Source: Acidobacteriota bacterium (GTDB lineage Bacteria; Acidobacteriota; Terriglobia; Acidiferrales; UBA7541). Taken from it: a DNA stretch of 46,701 nucleotides. The position numbers and the translations under genes were made by a program. The stretch lies in NCBI GenBank assembly GCA_027307115.1, contig DAHUXN010000033.1, forward strand, positions 1-46,701. Direction: 5' to 3'. The notes beneath the pieces are model-generated. The model was not told the DNA's origin and searched no databases. It saw only the letters and a program-made list of their open reading frames with translations. Shown one piece after another: positions 17,577 to 26,966 of this stretch (its first letter is position 1; each line of letters begins with the position of its first letter).

Positions 17577-19541
17577 CTATTCTTCGTCGGTGCCTTTGGC
17601 GGCGGCGAGTTTCGCGATGACGCTTAAATCCTCCAGCGTCGTCGTATCGCCGGACACGCCGCCCTTTTCCGCGACTTCGCGCAACAGCCGCCGCATGATT
17701 TTCCCGCTGCGCGTTTTGGGCAGCAGGTCGGCGAAACGCACTTCACTGGGCCGCGCAATCGTGCCGATCGTCACCGCCACGTGCTCGCCCAACGCGGCGC
17801 GCAACTCACGCGTTGGTTCAATTCCCGAACGCAGCGTCACAAAACACACAATCGCCTCGCCCTTTATTTCGTCGGGTCGCGCCACCACTGCCGCCTCGGC
17901 CACCGACGGATGGCTCACCAACGCGCTCTCGATTTCCATTGAGCTCAGCCGGTGTCCCGCCACTTTAATTACGTCGTCAACGCGCCCCAGCACCCATGTG
18001 TATCCGTCGGCATCAAGTTGCGCGGCGTCTCCCGTGAAATACACGCCGGGAATGCGCGTCCAGTAATCGCGCTTGAAGCGTTCATCGTCTCCATAAATTG
18101 TCCGCAGCATCGAAGGCCACGGTTTTTCGATCACCAGATATCCCGTTTCTCCCGGTTTCACCGCCTCGCCTTTCATCGTAACCACCCGCGAAATCACGCC
18201 CGGCATGGGCAGAGTTGCAGAGCCGGGCTTTGTCGGCGTCGCGCCGGGCAGCGGCGAAATCATGATTGCGCCCGTTTCCGTTTGCCACCACGTATCGACA
18301 ATCGGGCAGCGATTCCCGCCAATGACCTCGAAATACCATTTCCACGCCGCGGGGTTGATTGGCTCGCCAACTGTGCCCAGCAATCGCAAACTCGACAAAT
18401 CGTGTTTCGTGATCCAATCATTTCCCCACGCCATAAACGCCCGCACGGCCGTCGCCGAGCTGTACAAAATCGACACTTTGTAGCGCTCGATGATTTCCCA
18501 GAAGCGGTCGCGCTTCGGAAAATCCGGCGCGCCTTCGTACATCACGCACGTCGCGGCGTTCGCGAGTGGCCCGTAAACCAAATAGCTGTGCCCCGTCACC
18601 CAGCCAATGTCCGCGGTGCACCAATACACGTCATCGTCACGCGAATCGGCGCGCAAATCAAAAACCAGCTGCATCGTGTACATGCAGCCCAGCAGATATC
18701 CCGCGGAGGTATGCAGCACACCCTTCGGTTTTCCCGTCGTTCCGCTTGTGTACAAAATGTAGAGCGGGTGCTCCGCATCGAATGCCGGCGCGGGACATTT
18801 TGCGGAGGCTTTTTCTTCCAGTTCGTGCCACCACAAATCGCGCCCCTGCTTCCACGCCACTTTTTCGCCCGTGCGTTTCACCACCACCACTTTCTCAATC
18901 GTCGGACAGCTTTCAATCGCTTTGTCCGCCGTATCCTTCAACGGAACCACGTGCCCGCGCCGATATCCTCCATCCGCTGTAATCAGCCATTTCGCTTTCG
19001 CGTCTCCGATGCGGTCCGCCAGCGACACGGCGCTGAATCCGCCGAACACCACCGAATGAATCGCGCCAATCCGCGCGCACGCCAGCAGCGCAATCGGTAA
19101 TTCGGGAATCATCGGCATATAAACTGCCACGCAATCGCCGGCCTTCACGCCGAGCGTTAGCAGCGCATTCGCGAACTTACAAACGCGCGCGTGTAGTTCG
19201 GCGTAAGTAAATTTCAGCCGCTTCCCGTCCTCCGCTTCCCAATACAGCGCGACTTTCTTCCCATTCTTCGCCAGATGCCGGTCCAGGCAATTGTGCGCCA
19301 CGTTCAACTTCCCGCCCGAAAACCATTTCGCGTGCGGCAAATCCCACTCCAGCACCTTTTGGGGACGCTCGAACCAGTCGAGCATCTTCGCCTGCTCGCC
19401 CCAAAATCCTTCCGGATCGTCTTTCGCGCGGTCGTAAATCTTTTTGTATTCTTCGAGTGTTTGCACCCGCGCTCGTTTCTGAAATTCCGCGGGCGGCGCG
19501 ATCGGCTTTTCTTCCAGTACGTGCGGATCAAATTCCTGCAT
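17577..19541 (-). CDS. acsA: Acetyl-coenzyme A synthetase
   Basis: A 654-residue protein, the usual length for AMP-forming acetate-CoA ligase. It begins with the ACAS N-terminal segment ([20 protein letters not shown]) and has the phosphate-binding loop [15 protein letters not shown] and the WWQTETG motif that contacts AMP. The C-terminal lysine lies in [14 protein letters not shown], the site acetylated by Pat-type enzymes in well-studied homologues. Reaction: acetate + ATP + CoA to acetyl-CoA + AMP + PPi, in the cytoplasm. The ATG at 19541 follows GGAGGAACC. It is divergent from the ECF sigma operon across 179 bases and is followed by an AhpD-like gene. Confidence 0.96.
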   Translation of the reverse strand: MQEFDPHVLEEKPIAPPAEFQKRARVQTLEEYKKIYDRAKDDPEGFWGEQAKMLDWFERPQKVLEWDLPHAKWFSGGKLNVAHNCLDRHLAKNGKKVALYWEAEDGKRLKFTYAELHARVCKFANALLTLGVKAGDCVAVYMPMIPELPIALLACARIGAIHSVVFGGFSAVSLADRIGDAKAKWLITADGGYRRGHVVPLKDTADKAIESCPTIEKVVVVKRTGEKVAWKQGRDLWWHELEEKASAKCPAPAFDAEHPLYILYTSGTTGKPKGVLHTSAGYLLGCMYTMQLVFDLRADSRDDDVYWCTADIGWVTGHSYLVYGPLANAATCVMYEGAPDFPKRDRFWEIIERYKVSILYSSATAVRAFMAWGNDWITKHDLSSLRLLGTVGEPINPAAWKWYFEVIGGNRCPIVDTWWQTETGAIMISPLPGATPTKPGSATLPMPGVISRVVTMKGEAVKPGETGYLVIEKPWPSMLRTIYGDDERFKRDYWTRIPGVYFTGDAAQLDADGYTWVLGRVDDVIKVAGHRLSSMEIESALVSHPSVAEAAVVARPDEIKGEAIVCFVTLRSGIEPTRELRAALGEHVAVTIGTIARPSEVRFADLLPKTRSGKIMRRLLREVAEKGGVSGDTTTLEDLSVIAKLAAAKGTDEE

Positions 19542-19655
19542 GGTTCCTCCGTTAACGCGCCTCTAAAGTACGAAACGCCACCCCGCACGGTCAAGGTTCG
19601 ATGTTGCGCAACCGTTTGCCCATCGGCGTGTTCATATGATTTGAGTCGATTTTCT

Positions 19656-19680
19656 GGAACTTTTCACCCCCGCCAGTCGA
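19656..19680 (+). promoter_or_regulatory. Candidate ECF-sigma-type promoter (GGAAC-15-GTC)
   Basis: GGAAC with a following T-run at 19656-19665 and GTC at 19676-19678 are separated by 15 bases, matching the general -35 GGAACTT / -10 GTC pattern of group ECF (RpoE-like) promoters. It lies 40 bases before the sigma gene start, the usual position for autoregulation. This is a motif match only. Confidence 0.45.
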
Positions 19681-19720
19681 ATTTATATACGTAAGGCGCG
19701 GCGGATACGTCAAATAGAGC

Positions 19721-20341
19721 ATGCCGGACAGGGCCGAACTCCGAGACGAGGACCTGCTGCGCCGTATGGGGGCGGGCGACGATGAAGCATTTCGCTCGTT
19801 CTACTTGCGCCATCAGCGCCCTATCTACCGTTTTGCGCTGCATATGACGGGCCGTCCCGAAGCCGCCGAGGAAATCGTGCAAGAGGCTTTCATGACCTTG
19901 ATTCGCGAGATTTCAAAATTCGATTCCGCCCGCGGCACGCCTCAGGCCTTTCTCTTCGGCATTGCGCGGAATCACGTGCGGCGTCTCGTGGAATCGGACA
20001 GGCGTTTCGTCCCGCTTGCCGAGGACGACGATTTGCAGGTCCGCGCGGGCCAGGCGTCTCTCTCCTATGGGCTAGGTGAGTCTTTATCTGACGATCTGGC
20101 TCGCGCTGAAATTGTCGAGCGCGTGCGTCGCGCGGTACTCGCGCTGCCCGAACATTATCGAGAGGCCGTGACGCTCTGCGATCTTCAGGGCTTCGATTAC
20201 TCGGCTGCGGCTGCGACTCTCGATTGCCCCATCGGGACGGTGCGTTCGCGCCTGGCTCGTGCGCGTGAAATGCTGGTGGCAAAATTGAGGCCTGTGCCTA
20301 CAGCGGCAAAAAAGCCTTCGCGGGCTGCGGGCGGCAGATGA
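19721..20341 (+). CDS. ECF RNA polymerase sigma factor
   Basis: A 206-residue sigma-70 family protein with only regions 2 and 4. Region 2 includes RHQRPIYRFALHMTGRPEAAEEIVQEAF, with the core-binding and -10 recognition helices. Region 4 includes LPEHYREAVTLCDLQGFDY and the helix-turn-helix GTVRSRLARAREMLVAKL. It is followed after 51 bases by a gene with a zinc anti-sigma-like motif and then by a secreted protein, a typical sigma / anti-sigma / target operon. A candidate autoregulatory promoter lies upstream. The inducing signal is unknown. Confidence 0.93.
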   Translation: MPDRAELRDEDLLRRMGAGDDEAFRSFYLRHQRPIYRFALHMTGRPEAAEEIVQEAFMTLIREISKFDSARGTPQAFLFGIARNHVRRLVESDRRFVPLAEDDDLQVRAGQASLSYGLGESLSDDLARAEIVERVRRAVLALPEHYREAVTLCDLQGFDYSAAAATLDCPIGTVRSRLARAREMLVAKLRPVPTAAKKPSRAAGGR

Positions 20342-20392
20342 AACGCTTTTCGAAAAAGCAAGCGAACGTAGAGAAAGACGGAGCACATCAAA

Positions 20393-21067
20393 ATGACTTG
20401 CGCGGAATTTGACATCATCGTTCACGACGTGGCCCGGCCCGATGCGCTCGACAAGCCCGCCGCCGTGATCGCTAAATTTCACGCCCGGACTTGCGAACGT
20501 TGCGCCTCGCGCCTTGCCCAGGCGCAGTTGCTCGCCAGCGCGCTTGAAGCCGTAGCGCAAGACTCTGCTGACCTCGGCGCTCCTGCACGTCTCGAGCCCG
20601 TGCTCGTCTCCGCGTTTCGCGAGCATCGTCGCAGCCTCGAACGCAAGCAGCATCGTCAACGCCGCACGCGCCTGCGCTGGCTTGAATGGTCAGCTCTCGC
20701 CGCCGCCGCTGCCGTGCTGCTTGCGATTGGCGCATGGAATTTCTCGCGCCCTCGCGTGAATGGAGCGAAGACGAACCCAAACGTAGTGACAAATCCGGCG
20801 ACTTCCAACGCAAATGGTGCAGCGCAGCAGGCAGGGCCTGTTGAAACAGCGACGCTGGAAGATCCGAACGCCGATTTCGTTCCTGTGCCATACGGTGAAA
20901 GCCTTTCGTCGGATGATTCCGGACTGGTGGTTCGCGTTTCCATGACGCGCAGCGCGCTGGGCAGCCTGGGCTATCCGGTGGACGAAGTGCATGCCGGGGA
21001 TGTAGTTCAAGCGGATTTGCTCGTTGGCGAAGACGGCTTGCCCCGCGCCGTGCGTCTGGTGCAATAG
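20393..21067 (+). CDS. Putative membrane-anchored zinc-type anti-sigma factor
   Basis: A 224-residue protein with a cytoplasmic N-terminus of about 95 residues containing FHARTCERC, the H-x3-C-x2-C half of the ZAS anti-sigma zinc motif. One membrane helix (about 102-118) and an extracytoplasmic C-terminal domain of about 100 residues follow. Position directly after the ECF sigma gene supports an anti-sigma role, with the outer domain sensing an envelope signal. The ATG at 20393 follows GACGGAG. The call rests on context plus the motif; the C-terminal domain is not recognised. Confidence 0.7.
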   Translation: MTCAEFDIIVHDVARPDALDKPAAVIAKFHARTCERCASRLAQAQLLASALEAVAQDSADLGAPARLEPVLVSAFREHRRSLERKQHRQRRTRLRWLEWSALAAAAAVLLAIGAWNFSRPRVNGAKTNPNVVTNPATSNANGAAQQAGPVETATLEDPNADFVPVPYGESLSSDDSGLVVRVSMTRSALGSLGYPVDEVHAGDVVQADLLVGEDGLPRAVRLVQ

Positions 21068-21138
21068 AGAAAGTTTCGGCTTAGGCGGCTTCCGTGCCGC
21101 AAGGAAAGAGAAAACGGGAGTTCAACAAGGAGTCAACA

Positions 21139-21978
21139 ATGACGAGCAGGATCGCTAAATACGCCGTGATGGCATCTGTCGCACTTGGTTTGAGCGTGAT
21201 GATACAAGCCGGACATGTTCTTGGGCAGGGAATGCCCGGGCCTCACCCGGGAGAAATGGGGCCGGGGAGCTTTATGTTCGAACGCATCGTCGGCGCATTT
21301 GGCGGGAAAGTGGTGACCAACGCACCCTTCTCCGCGCAAGTGAATCGCGAAACGGTTCAAGTGCTTTCCGACGGGACGCGCGTGGACCGAAAGGAGACGG
21401 GCAGTATCGCACGCGATGGCGCCGGACGAACGAGGCAGGAGATCACCTTGCCGGCCATCGGGCCGCTTGCAGCGTCGGGACAAGTGCCCCACATTGCGTT
21501 CATCCGCGACCCTGCTGCCGGAAAGACATATATTTTGAACGAGAACAAGAAGACGGCGATGACCTTCAGTCACCCAGCAGGTGCAAATGAGCAGGGACGA
21601 AGAATGATGAAACAGAAGATGAACGTCGGAGAGAATTCTAGCGTGCAAACCGTGTCGCTGGGCACAAAGATGATAGATGGTCTAACGGTGCAAGGAACGC
21701 GCCGCACACGCACGATTCCAGTCGGACAGATTGGCAATGACAAACCAATCGTGATTACGCGGGAGGAGTGGTACTCGCCCGATTTGCAAATGGTGGTTTC
21801 GAGCACGCGCTCCGATCCGCGCTTCGGCACGACCACGTTTCAATTGACGAACGTCAATCGGAGCGAGCCGCCGCAATCTCTTTTTATCGTTCCGCCGGAT
21901 TACACCGTCACGCCCGGCGGCATGATCAAACGGAGATTCGCCAAGCCGGGACCGCCGCCTCCGCCCGAAGATTTTTAG
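21139..21978 (+). CDS. Secreted protein of unknown function in ECF-sigma operon
   Basis: 279 residues from the ATG at 21139, which follows AAGGAGTCAACA. Residues 1-31 form a Sec signal peptide (likely cleavage near HVLGQG). The mature chain is rich in Thr/Val beta strands, with a Met/Gly/Pro-rich start (GMPGPHPGEMGPG) and a Pro-rich tail (KPGPPPPPEDF). It resembles, in style, LolA-like or DUF4412-like outer-envelope proteins, but I cannot assign a family. As the third gene of the sigma operon it may be the main effector or part of the sensing system. Followed by a strong bidirectional terminator. Confidence 0.65.
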   Translation: MTSRIAKYAVMASVALGLSVMIQAGHVLGQGMPGPHPGEMGPGSFMFERIVGAFGGKVVTNAPFSAQVNRETVQVLSDGTRVDRKETGSIARDGAGRTRQEITLPAIGPLAASGQVPHIAFIRDPAAGKTYILNENKKTAMTFSHPAGANEQGRRMMKQKMNVGENSSVQTVSLGTKMIDGLTVQGTRRTRTIPVGQIGNDKPIVITREEWYSPDLQMVVSSTRSDPRFGTTTFQLTNVNRSEPPQSLFIVPPDYTVTPGGMIKRRFAKPGPPPPPEDF

Positions 21979-22150
21979 CGCTTCTATTGCGGGACTCATG
22001 CGTTGAATTCGCGTAAGGAAGTTTTTGCGGCGCCGCGCGGTGAATATTTTGAGTTGTGCGAGCATTCGATCTTGTGTTGCGGCTGCGCATCCGGCCGGCA
22101 AACAAGTCCCAAACGTGTCCGTCACCCCGGCGCGCCAGGGAAAAAACAAA

Positions 22151-22179
22151 AAAGGGGCGTGCTCCCCGCGCGCCCCTTT
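22151..22179. terminator. Bidirectional intrinsic terminator between sigma operon and glcF
   Basis: A perfect 9-bp stem AAAGGGGCG (22151-22159) / CGCCCCTTT (22171-22179) with an 11-base loop. On the plus strand a T-run follows at 22195-22200. On the minus strand the hairpin runs directly into T-rich sequence (complement of the A-run at 22140-22153). It separates the convergent sigma operon and glcDEF operon. Confidence 0.85.
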
Positions 22180-22260
22180 CGTCTTTCCCCTCCGTTTTTT
22201 CTGTAAAACTTTTTGCTCGTGCGACGCCGGATCGCATCGACCTCTAGCGTGCCGGACGCA

Positions 22261-23640
22261 TCATGAGTTGTGAACCGTTGCGCGGTCGAGCAATTCAACT
22301 ACGTGCAAGACCTCTTGATTCGTCGCGTGCAATTTCGCGCCCGCCCGCAATTGCAAAATGCATCCCGGATTTGCGGTGACAATCACCGAAGCCTTTGTCG
22401 ACGCCGCATGCCGCATTTTTTCCGCGAGCAATTCCATCGACGTTTTCGTCTCCGTCACGTTGTAAACTCCCGCCGAACCACAGCACTGATCCGCCAGCGG
22501 CATCTCGGCGAATTCGACTCCCGGCACGGCGCGAATCAATTTTCGCGGCGCCTCGCGTATTTTTTGCCCGTGGAGCAGATGGCACGAATCCTGGTACGTG
22601 ACGCGCAACTTCATTTCACGCAGCGGCGCGGATAATCCCAGCTCGACCAGAAATTCCGTGACGTCCTTCATCTTTGGCACAAACTCTGCTGCCAATCCCG
22701 CCGAGCGCTCGCGCTCTCGAACAGTTTGCGTCCCGCCAGCGCCCGCATCATCCGCGAATAAATCCGTGTACTCTTTCAGCGTCGATCCGCATCCCGCCGC
22801 GTTGGTGATAATCGCATCAAACGGCTCGCGCAAAAATATTTCCATGTTTTCACGCGCCAGTCCTCGCGCCACGTCGCGAACTCCGGCATGTGCGGCAAGC
22901 GCGCCGCAGCACGATTGCTCCGCCGGCACGACAACCTCGCAACCGTTCGCCTGCAACACGCGAATCGTCGCGTCATTGAGCGCGGTGAATGTCACTTGCG
23001 CCACGCATCCTGCAAAAAATGCCACGCGTGCGCGGCGTTCTCCTTGCGCGGGGAATGTCCGTCCCAGCCGCGAATAGAAAAATTCGCGATCGATTCGCGG
23101 CAGAAGCGCGGCCCGTTGCTGCAATCCCATCAGTCGCAACAATCCACTTCCGCGCGCGATGGTTTCCAGTCCTGAACGCTGATAAAACCGCACGATTCGT
23201 GCCATTCGCGCGATGCGTTTCGGCGCAACGAGCAGCCGCCTGTAAACGAAGTTGCGAATCGCCCGCGACGCGCGCGGCCGTTTGTAATTCTTTTCGATTT
23301 GCGCGCGCGCCCGCTCCACCAGCTTCCCGTATTCCACGCCCGAAGGGCACGCCGTCTCGCAAGCGCGGCAATCCATGCACCGGTCAATGTGCGTGACGAA
23401 CCCTTCGCCCAATTCCATCCGCCCCTGATCGATCAGCGCCATCTGGCGGATGCGCCCGCGCGGCGAATCCGCTTCGTTGTGCCACAGCCGGTACGTCGGA
23501 CAGGCGTTCAAGCACAGCCCGCAATGAATACAGCGCGAATAATCCGCGTACTCGGGATTATCTCCGGCCGTGAATCCGCTCAGCGTCTCGGCGAACTCCC
23601 GCTGCGCTTCTTCGTGAGTTTGTGGAGGCGCGCCGGGCAT
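22261..23640 (-). CDS. glcF: Glycolate oxidase iron-sulfur subunit
   Basis: A 459-residue protein with two N-terminal 4Fe-4S clusters, CIHCGLCLNACP (about residues 37-48) and CMDCRACETACP. Two CCG (cysteine-rich) domains follow, marked by FFAGCVAQ with EQSCCGALAAHAG and by DSCHLLHGQ with DQCCGSAG. This is the architecture of GlcF, which passes electrons from the flavin subunits to the quinone pool. It lies two bases downstream of glcE and ends the operon before the terminator at 22151-22179. Related CCG proteins exist in lactate oxidation (LldE/LutA), but the neighbouring glcD and glcE make GlcF the best reading. Confidence 0.92.
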   Translation of the reverse strand: MPGAPPQTHEEAQREFAETLSGFTAGDNPEYADYSRCIHCGLCLNACPTYRLWHNEADSPRGRIRQMALIDQGRMELGEGFVTHIDRCMDCRACETACPSGVEYGKLVERARAQIEKNYKRPRASRAIRNFVYRRLLVAPKRIARMARIVRFYQRSGLETIARGSGLLRLMGLQQRAALLPRIDREFFYSRLGRTFPAQGERRARVAFFAGCVAQVTFTALNDATIRVLQANGCEVVVPAEQSCCGALAAHAGVRDVARGLARENMEIFLREPFDAIITNAAGCGSTLKEYTDLFADDAGAGGTQTVRERERSAGLAAEFVPKMKDVTEFLVELGLSAPLREMKLRVTYQDSCHLLHGQKIREAPRKLIRAVPGVEFAEMPLADQCCGSAGVYNVTETKTSMELLAEKMRHAASTKASVIVTANPGCILQLRAGAKLHATNQEVLHVVELLDRATVHNS

Positions 23641-23642
23641 TT

Positions 23643-25001
23643 CTAAAGCCCTCCCACGAATCGGCCGGGCGCAAAAATGCCGTGCGGGTCAAATGCCTGC
23701 TTCACGCGCTGCATCAAAGGAAAGTCTTCGCGCGGCGCGCCCCACACACTCATTTCGCGCTTCAGTTCGAGCGGGCTCCGCAAAATCATTCCGCGGTTAT
23801 TCTTCCCCGCAACGGAGACTATTTCTCTCGCGCATTGCGTCACTCGCTCCATCGTTGTTGCATCCCTTTCCGTGAGCAACAGCGCGAAATAAATCACGCC
23901 AACTCCGCGCGCCAGCACAGCGCAAGGCAGGCCTCGCTCTGCCGCAATGCTTTTCAGCAATTGCACGGTCTCAGCCATTTGCGTTGCCAGCGTAGTGATC
24001 TTGGCGATCACGCAGTCAGTAAACTTGTTCGCCGTCAGCGCAGGGAATTCTCGATTTGCCGTCAGCAGCGAGGCAACCGCGGAACTATCGAGCGCGTGAA
24101 ACGCAGCGGCGTTTGCGTTGCGCGATAAGTTTTGCAGGTCACCTGCGATGCGCTCGAGAACGCGCCCGTTTCCAGCCGCAGAAATTGCGACGTTCCATTC
24201 GGTTCGACCGACCGGAATCTGAGCATCCAATATCGCAGCGGCTGGCATGTCAAAAATCTCTAAAGTCCGCGGCGCGAGCGGGGATTTACGAATCGTCTGC
24301 GCGAACGCGAATGCATCTTCGGCGCGCGTGAATCCCGCAAGCCAGCCGCGCAACTCAGCGGGCAGCGGAAACGTTTTGAAATTGATGCGCGTCATGACGC
24401 CGAGCGAGCCAATCGCGCCTAGCATTAGCTTGTGCAAATCGTAGCCGCTGACATTCTTCACCACACGGCCGCCACTCTTGGCCAGCGCACCATCGCCGGT
24501 AACGAATTCCATCCCCAACACAAAATCCCGCGCGGTGCCATACATCTGTCGCAGCGGAGAATCGACGCCGCTGGCCAGCGTCCCGCCGATTGTCGCGCGC
24601 TCGTGGAAGGGAACTTCGAGCGGCAAGAATTGTTTGTGCTCCGCAAGTGTTGCCGCGAGTTTTGCGAGAGGAATGCCCGCCTCGACGCTCAGCGTCAAGT
24701 CGCCAGGATCGTAGGAAATCACGCGGTCCAGCCGCGTCATATCGATTGCAAGATCGTAACGTGCTGGCGGCATGCCAATGTTCAGCTTCGTGCGCTCGCC
24801 CATCGGAATCACCGCAAGCTTTTCCGCGACCGCGAGTTTCACCAACTCGGCCACCTCGTTCGCGGCCCCAGGCCGCACCGCCGCGCTTGGCTGCACGCCA
24901 TCGACGGCATACCTCGCGAGCTGCGCGGGATCGTCCGTGAAGTTTGCCGCGCCCACAATTTCGCCAATGCGCGACCGCATCGCTTTTGCGGGTGAGCTCA
25001 T
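23643..25001 (-). CDS. glcE: Glycolate oxidase FAD-binding subunit
   Basis: A 452-residue PCMH-type FAD-binding protein. The flavin-binding region shows VIPMGERTKLNIG, GDLTLSVEAGIPLAKL and IGGTLASGVDSPLRQMYGTARD, with GRVVKNVSGYDLHKLMLGA as the second FAD-contact block. It is longer than E. coli GlcE (about 350 residues) because it retains a C-terminal extension ending FDPHGIFAPGRFVGG, as in D-lactate/glycolate oxidase catalytic subunits. Its start overlaps the glcD stop by 4 bases (ATGA, 24998-25001), implying translational coupling. With GlcD and GlcF it forms the membrane-associated glycolate:quinone oxidoreductase. Confidence 0.9.
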   Translation of the reverse strand: MSSPAKAMRSRIGEIVGAANFTDDPAQLARYAVDGVQPSAAVRPGAANEVAELVKLAVAEKLAVIPMGERTKLNIGMPPARYDLAIDMTRLDRVISYDPGDLTLSVEAGIPLAKLAATLAEHKQFLPLEVPFHERATIGGTLASGVDSPLRQMYGTARDFVLGMEFVTGDGALAKSGGRVVKNVSGYDLHKLMLGAIGSLGVMTRINFKTFPLPAELRGWLAGFTRAEDAFAFAQTIRKSPLAPRTLEIFDMPAAAILDAQIPVGRTEWNVAISAAGNGRVLERIAGDLQNLSRNANAAAFHALDSSAVASLLTANREFPALTANKFTDCVIAKITTLATQMAETVQLLKSIAAERGLPCAVLARGVGVIYFALLLTERDATTMERVTQCAREIVSVAGKNNRGMILRSPLELKREMSVWGAPREDFPLMQRVKQAFDPHGIFAPGRFVGGL

Positions 25002-26458
25002 GCGAAATCTCTTCCGGTGGCCGGTGCGCTGTTTCCCTCTCCGCGTTGCGGCATTGGGCGAATGCGAACTTCGCCGCAGCCTTTGCCCGTCGGGAAGATC
25101 TTGCCGGGATTGAGCAGCCCCGCTGGATTGAACGCATCGCGCACGCGGCGCATCAGTGCGAGATCCGCCTCGGTGAAAAGCAGCGGCATCAACCGGTCCT
25201 TTTCCATGCCCACGCCGTGCTCGCCGGTGATCGCGCCGCCCATCTCGATGCAGAAACGAATAATCGCGTCCGCGGTCGACACAGCGCGCTCGAATTGTTT
25301 CGGGTCGCGCGCGTCGAAGAGAATAATTGGGTGCAGGTTGCCGTCGCCCGCATGAAAAATATTGCCAATCTCGAATCCGTTTTCTTTTCCGATGCGATCA
25401 ATTTCCTTCAGCGTTTGCGGCAATTTCGTTCGCGGAATTACACCGTCCTGCACGTAATACGTTGGCGACAGCCGCCCGACCGCTCCAAACGCATTTTTTC
25501 GCCCCTTCCACAGCAAATCGCGTTCCGCGGCGTCGCGCGCCACGCGAACTTCGCGCGCCCCATGCGTCTTGCAAACTTCGCTGATCTCTTTTGCGTGTTG
25601 CTCCACCGCTTCACGCAATCCATCGACTTCGATCAGCAACACAGCCGCGCTATCCAGCGGAAATCCTGCGTGCACCCAGGCCTCGACCGCGCGCAAAGTC
25701 CATCCATCGAGCATTTCGCACGCGGCCGGCGTGATTCCGCGCCCTGTGATCTCGACGACCGTCTCGGTCGCGCCGTCCACGCGATCGTAAATCGCCAGCA
25801 GCGTCTTCACCGCTTCCGGCAAACGCGTCAGCCGCACAGTGATTTCCGTGACCAGCGCGAGCGTGCCCTCGGATCCCACGAACAAGCCGCACAAATCGTA
25901 TCCCGGCGCGTCCACTGCTTTTCCGCCGATGCGCACCAACTCGCCCGTCGGCATCACCATTTCGAGGCCCAGAATGTGATTCGTTGTCACCCCATAGGCG
26001 AGCGTATGCGGGCCGCCCGCGTTTTCCGAAACGTTTCCGCCAATTGTGCACGCCTTCTGGCTCGACGGGTCCGGCGCGAAATGCAGTCCCGCGGACGCGG
26101 CCGCCGCATTCAAATCCGAATTCACCACTCCAGGCTGCACTACCGCCCGTTGATTCTCCGCGTCAATTTCCAGAATCTGATTCATTCGCGCGAACGAAAC
26201 GATGATGCCGCCTTCTCGCGCCAGCGCTCCGCCAGAAAGTCCCGTGCCCGCGCCTCGGCCGACGATCGGCGTCTTGTAGCGATTTGCGAGCCCCACGATT
26301 CGTACCACGTCGCCGGCCGCGCGCGGAAAAACGATACATTGCGGGCGCGCGATTTCCACCGACCCGTCGTATTCATACAGCAGCAAATCTTCAGGCCGGC
26401 TCAAAACGGCGTCTTTGCCGAGGAAGCGTTCGAGTTCGCTGAGGAGATGGCGATCCAT
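24998..26458 (-). CDS. glcD: Glycolate oxidase catalytic FAD subunit
   Basis: 486 residues from the ATG at 26458; a GTG at 26494 would add twelve residues. FAD-binding PCMH motifs are clear: PIVGRGAGTGLSGGAL, FAPDPSSQKACTIGGNVSEN and GGPHTLAYGVTTNHILG. The C-terminal catalytic block is NIFHAGDGNLHP followed by GAITGEHGVGMEKD and FNPAGLLNPGKIFP, as in GlcD and D-lactate dehydrogenases. Reaction: glycolate to glyoxylate with electrons to quinone via GlcE/GlcF. It heads the flavoprotein part of the operon, 79 bases after a small membrane-protein gene, and is divergent from the glyoxylate/hydroxypyruvate reductase gene. Confidence 0.93.
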   Translation of the reverse strand: MDRHLLSELERFLGKDAVLSRPEDLLLYEYDGSVEIARPQCIVFPRAAGDVVRIVGLANRYKTPIVGRGAGTGLSGGALAREGGIIVSFARMNQILEIDAENQRAVVQPGVVNSDLNAAAASAGLHFAPDPSSQKACTIGGNVSENAGGPHTLAYGVTTNHILGLEMVMPTGELVRIGGKAVDAPGYDLCGLFVGSEGTLALVTEITVRLTRLPEAVKTLLAIYDRVDGATETVVEITGRGITPAACEMLDGWTLRAVEAWVHAGFPLDSAAVLLIEVDGLREAVEQHAKEISEVCKTHGAREVRVARDAAERDLLWKGRKNAFGAVGRLSPTYYVQDGVIPRTKLPQTLKEIDRIGKENGFEIGNIFHAGDGNLHPIILFDARDPKQFERAVSTADAIIRFCIEMGGAITGEHGVGMEKDRLMPLLFTEADLALMRRVRDAFNPAGLLNPGKIFPTGKGCGEVRIRPMPQRGEGNSAPATGRDFA

Positions 26459-26537
26459 GTTGGTGGACGAATAGTTTAGACGCTCGAAAACCACTATAGT
26501 CGCGCGTCTCCGCCGTCGTCAACGTGACGCTACCGCA

Positions 26538-26840
26538 TCACGGTTTTGTGTGCGGCATGGTGCGAAATACTTCGGAGGTCGCGCGGGCGAGCCAAACAAA
26601 TCCGTCGATCACAATCAGCGCGCCAATCACGCGCCACATCAGCAGGCGCGCGCGATATTGTGGCTGTTCCGAATCGTCGGAGCGGACGCGAGGTGTTGCC
26701 GACCCGGCCGGACGTTTTCCGAGCCAATACTCCCAGAAATGTGTCAACCCGCGCGCGATTTCTGTCGCGGAAAGCAGAATCACCAACCCGACGCTCAGAA
26801 TGCAGGTGCCGATGAGATATTTGACCAGCGGATTGTGCAT
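26538..26840 (-). CDS. Small two-helix membrane protein upstream of glcD
   Basis: A 100-residue protein with one membrane helix at about residues 7-29 (YLIGTCILSVGLVILLSA) and another at about 68-86 (WRVIGALIVIDGFVWLA). A basic, disordered-looking loop of about 35 residues joins them. No family recognised. The ATG at 26840 lacks a clear Shine-Dalgarno sequence. It lies first in the minus-strand series that continues into glcD-glcE-glcF, so it may belong to that operon, perhaps as a membrane anchor for the otherwise soluble oxidase; that role is only a guess from position. Confidence 0.6.
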   Translation of the reverse strand: MHNPLVKYLIGTCILSVGLVILLSATEIARGLTHFWEYWLGKRPAGSATPRVRSDDSEQPQYRARLLMWRVIGALIVIDGFVWLARATSEVFRTMPHTKP

Positions 26841-26966
26841 CTAGCGCGAATATAGACTGGAACGCCTTGCCGTGCAATCGCGATACGCGTGTGTGCCGCG
26901 TTGACACACGGCGCGGGGATATGCTACTGACGCTCGCGCAACTTTATTTTGCCGGGGACCTCGATC

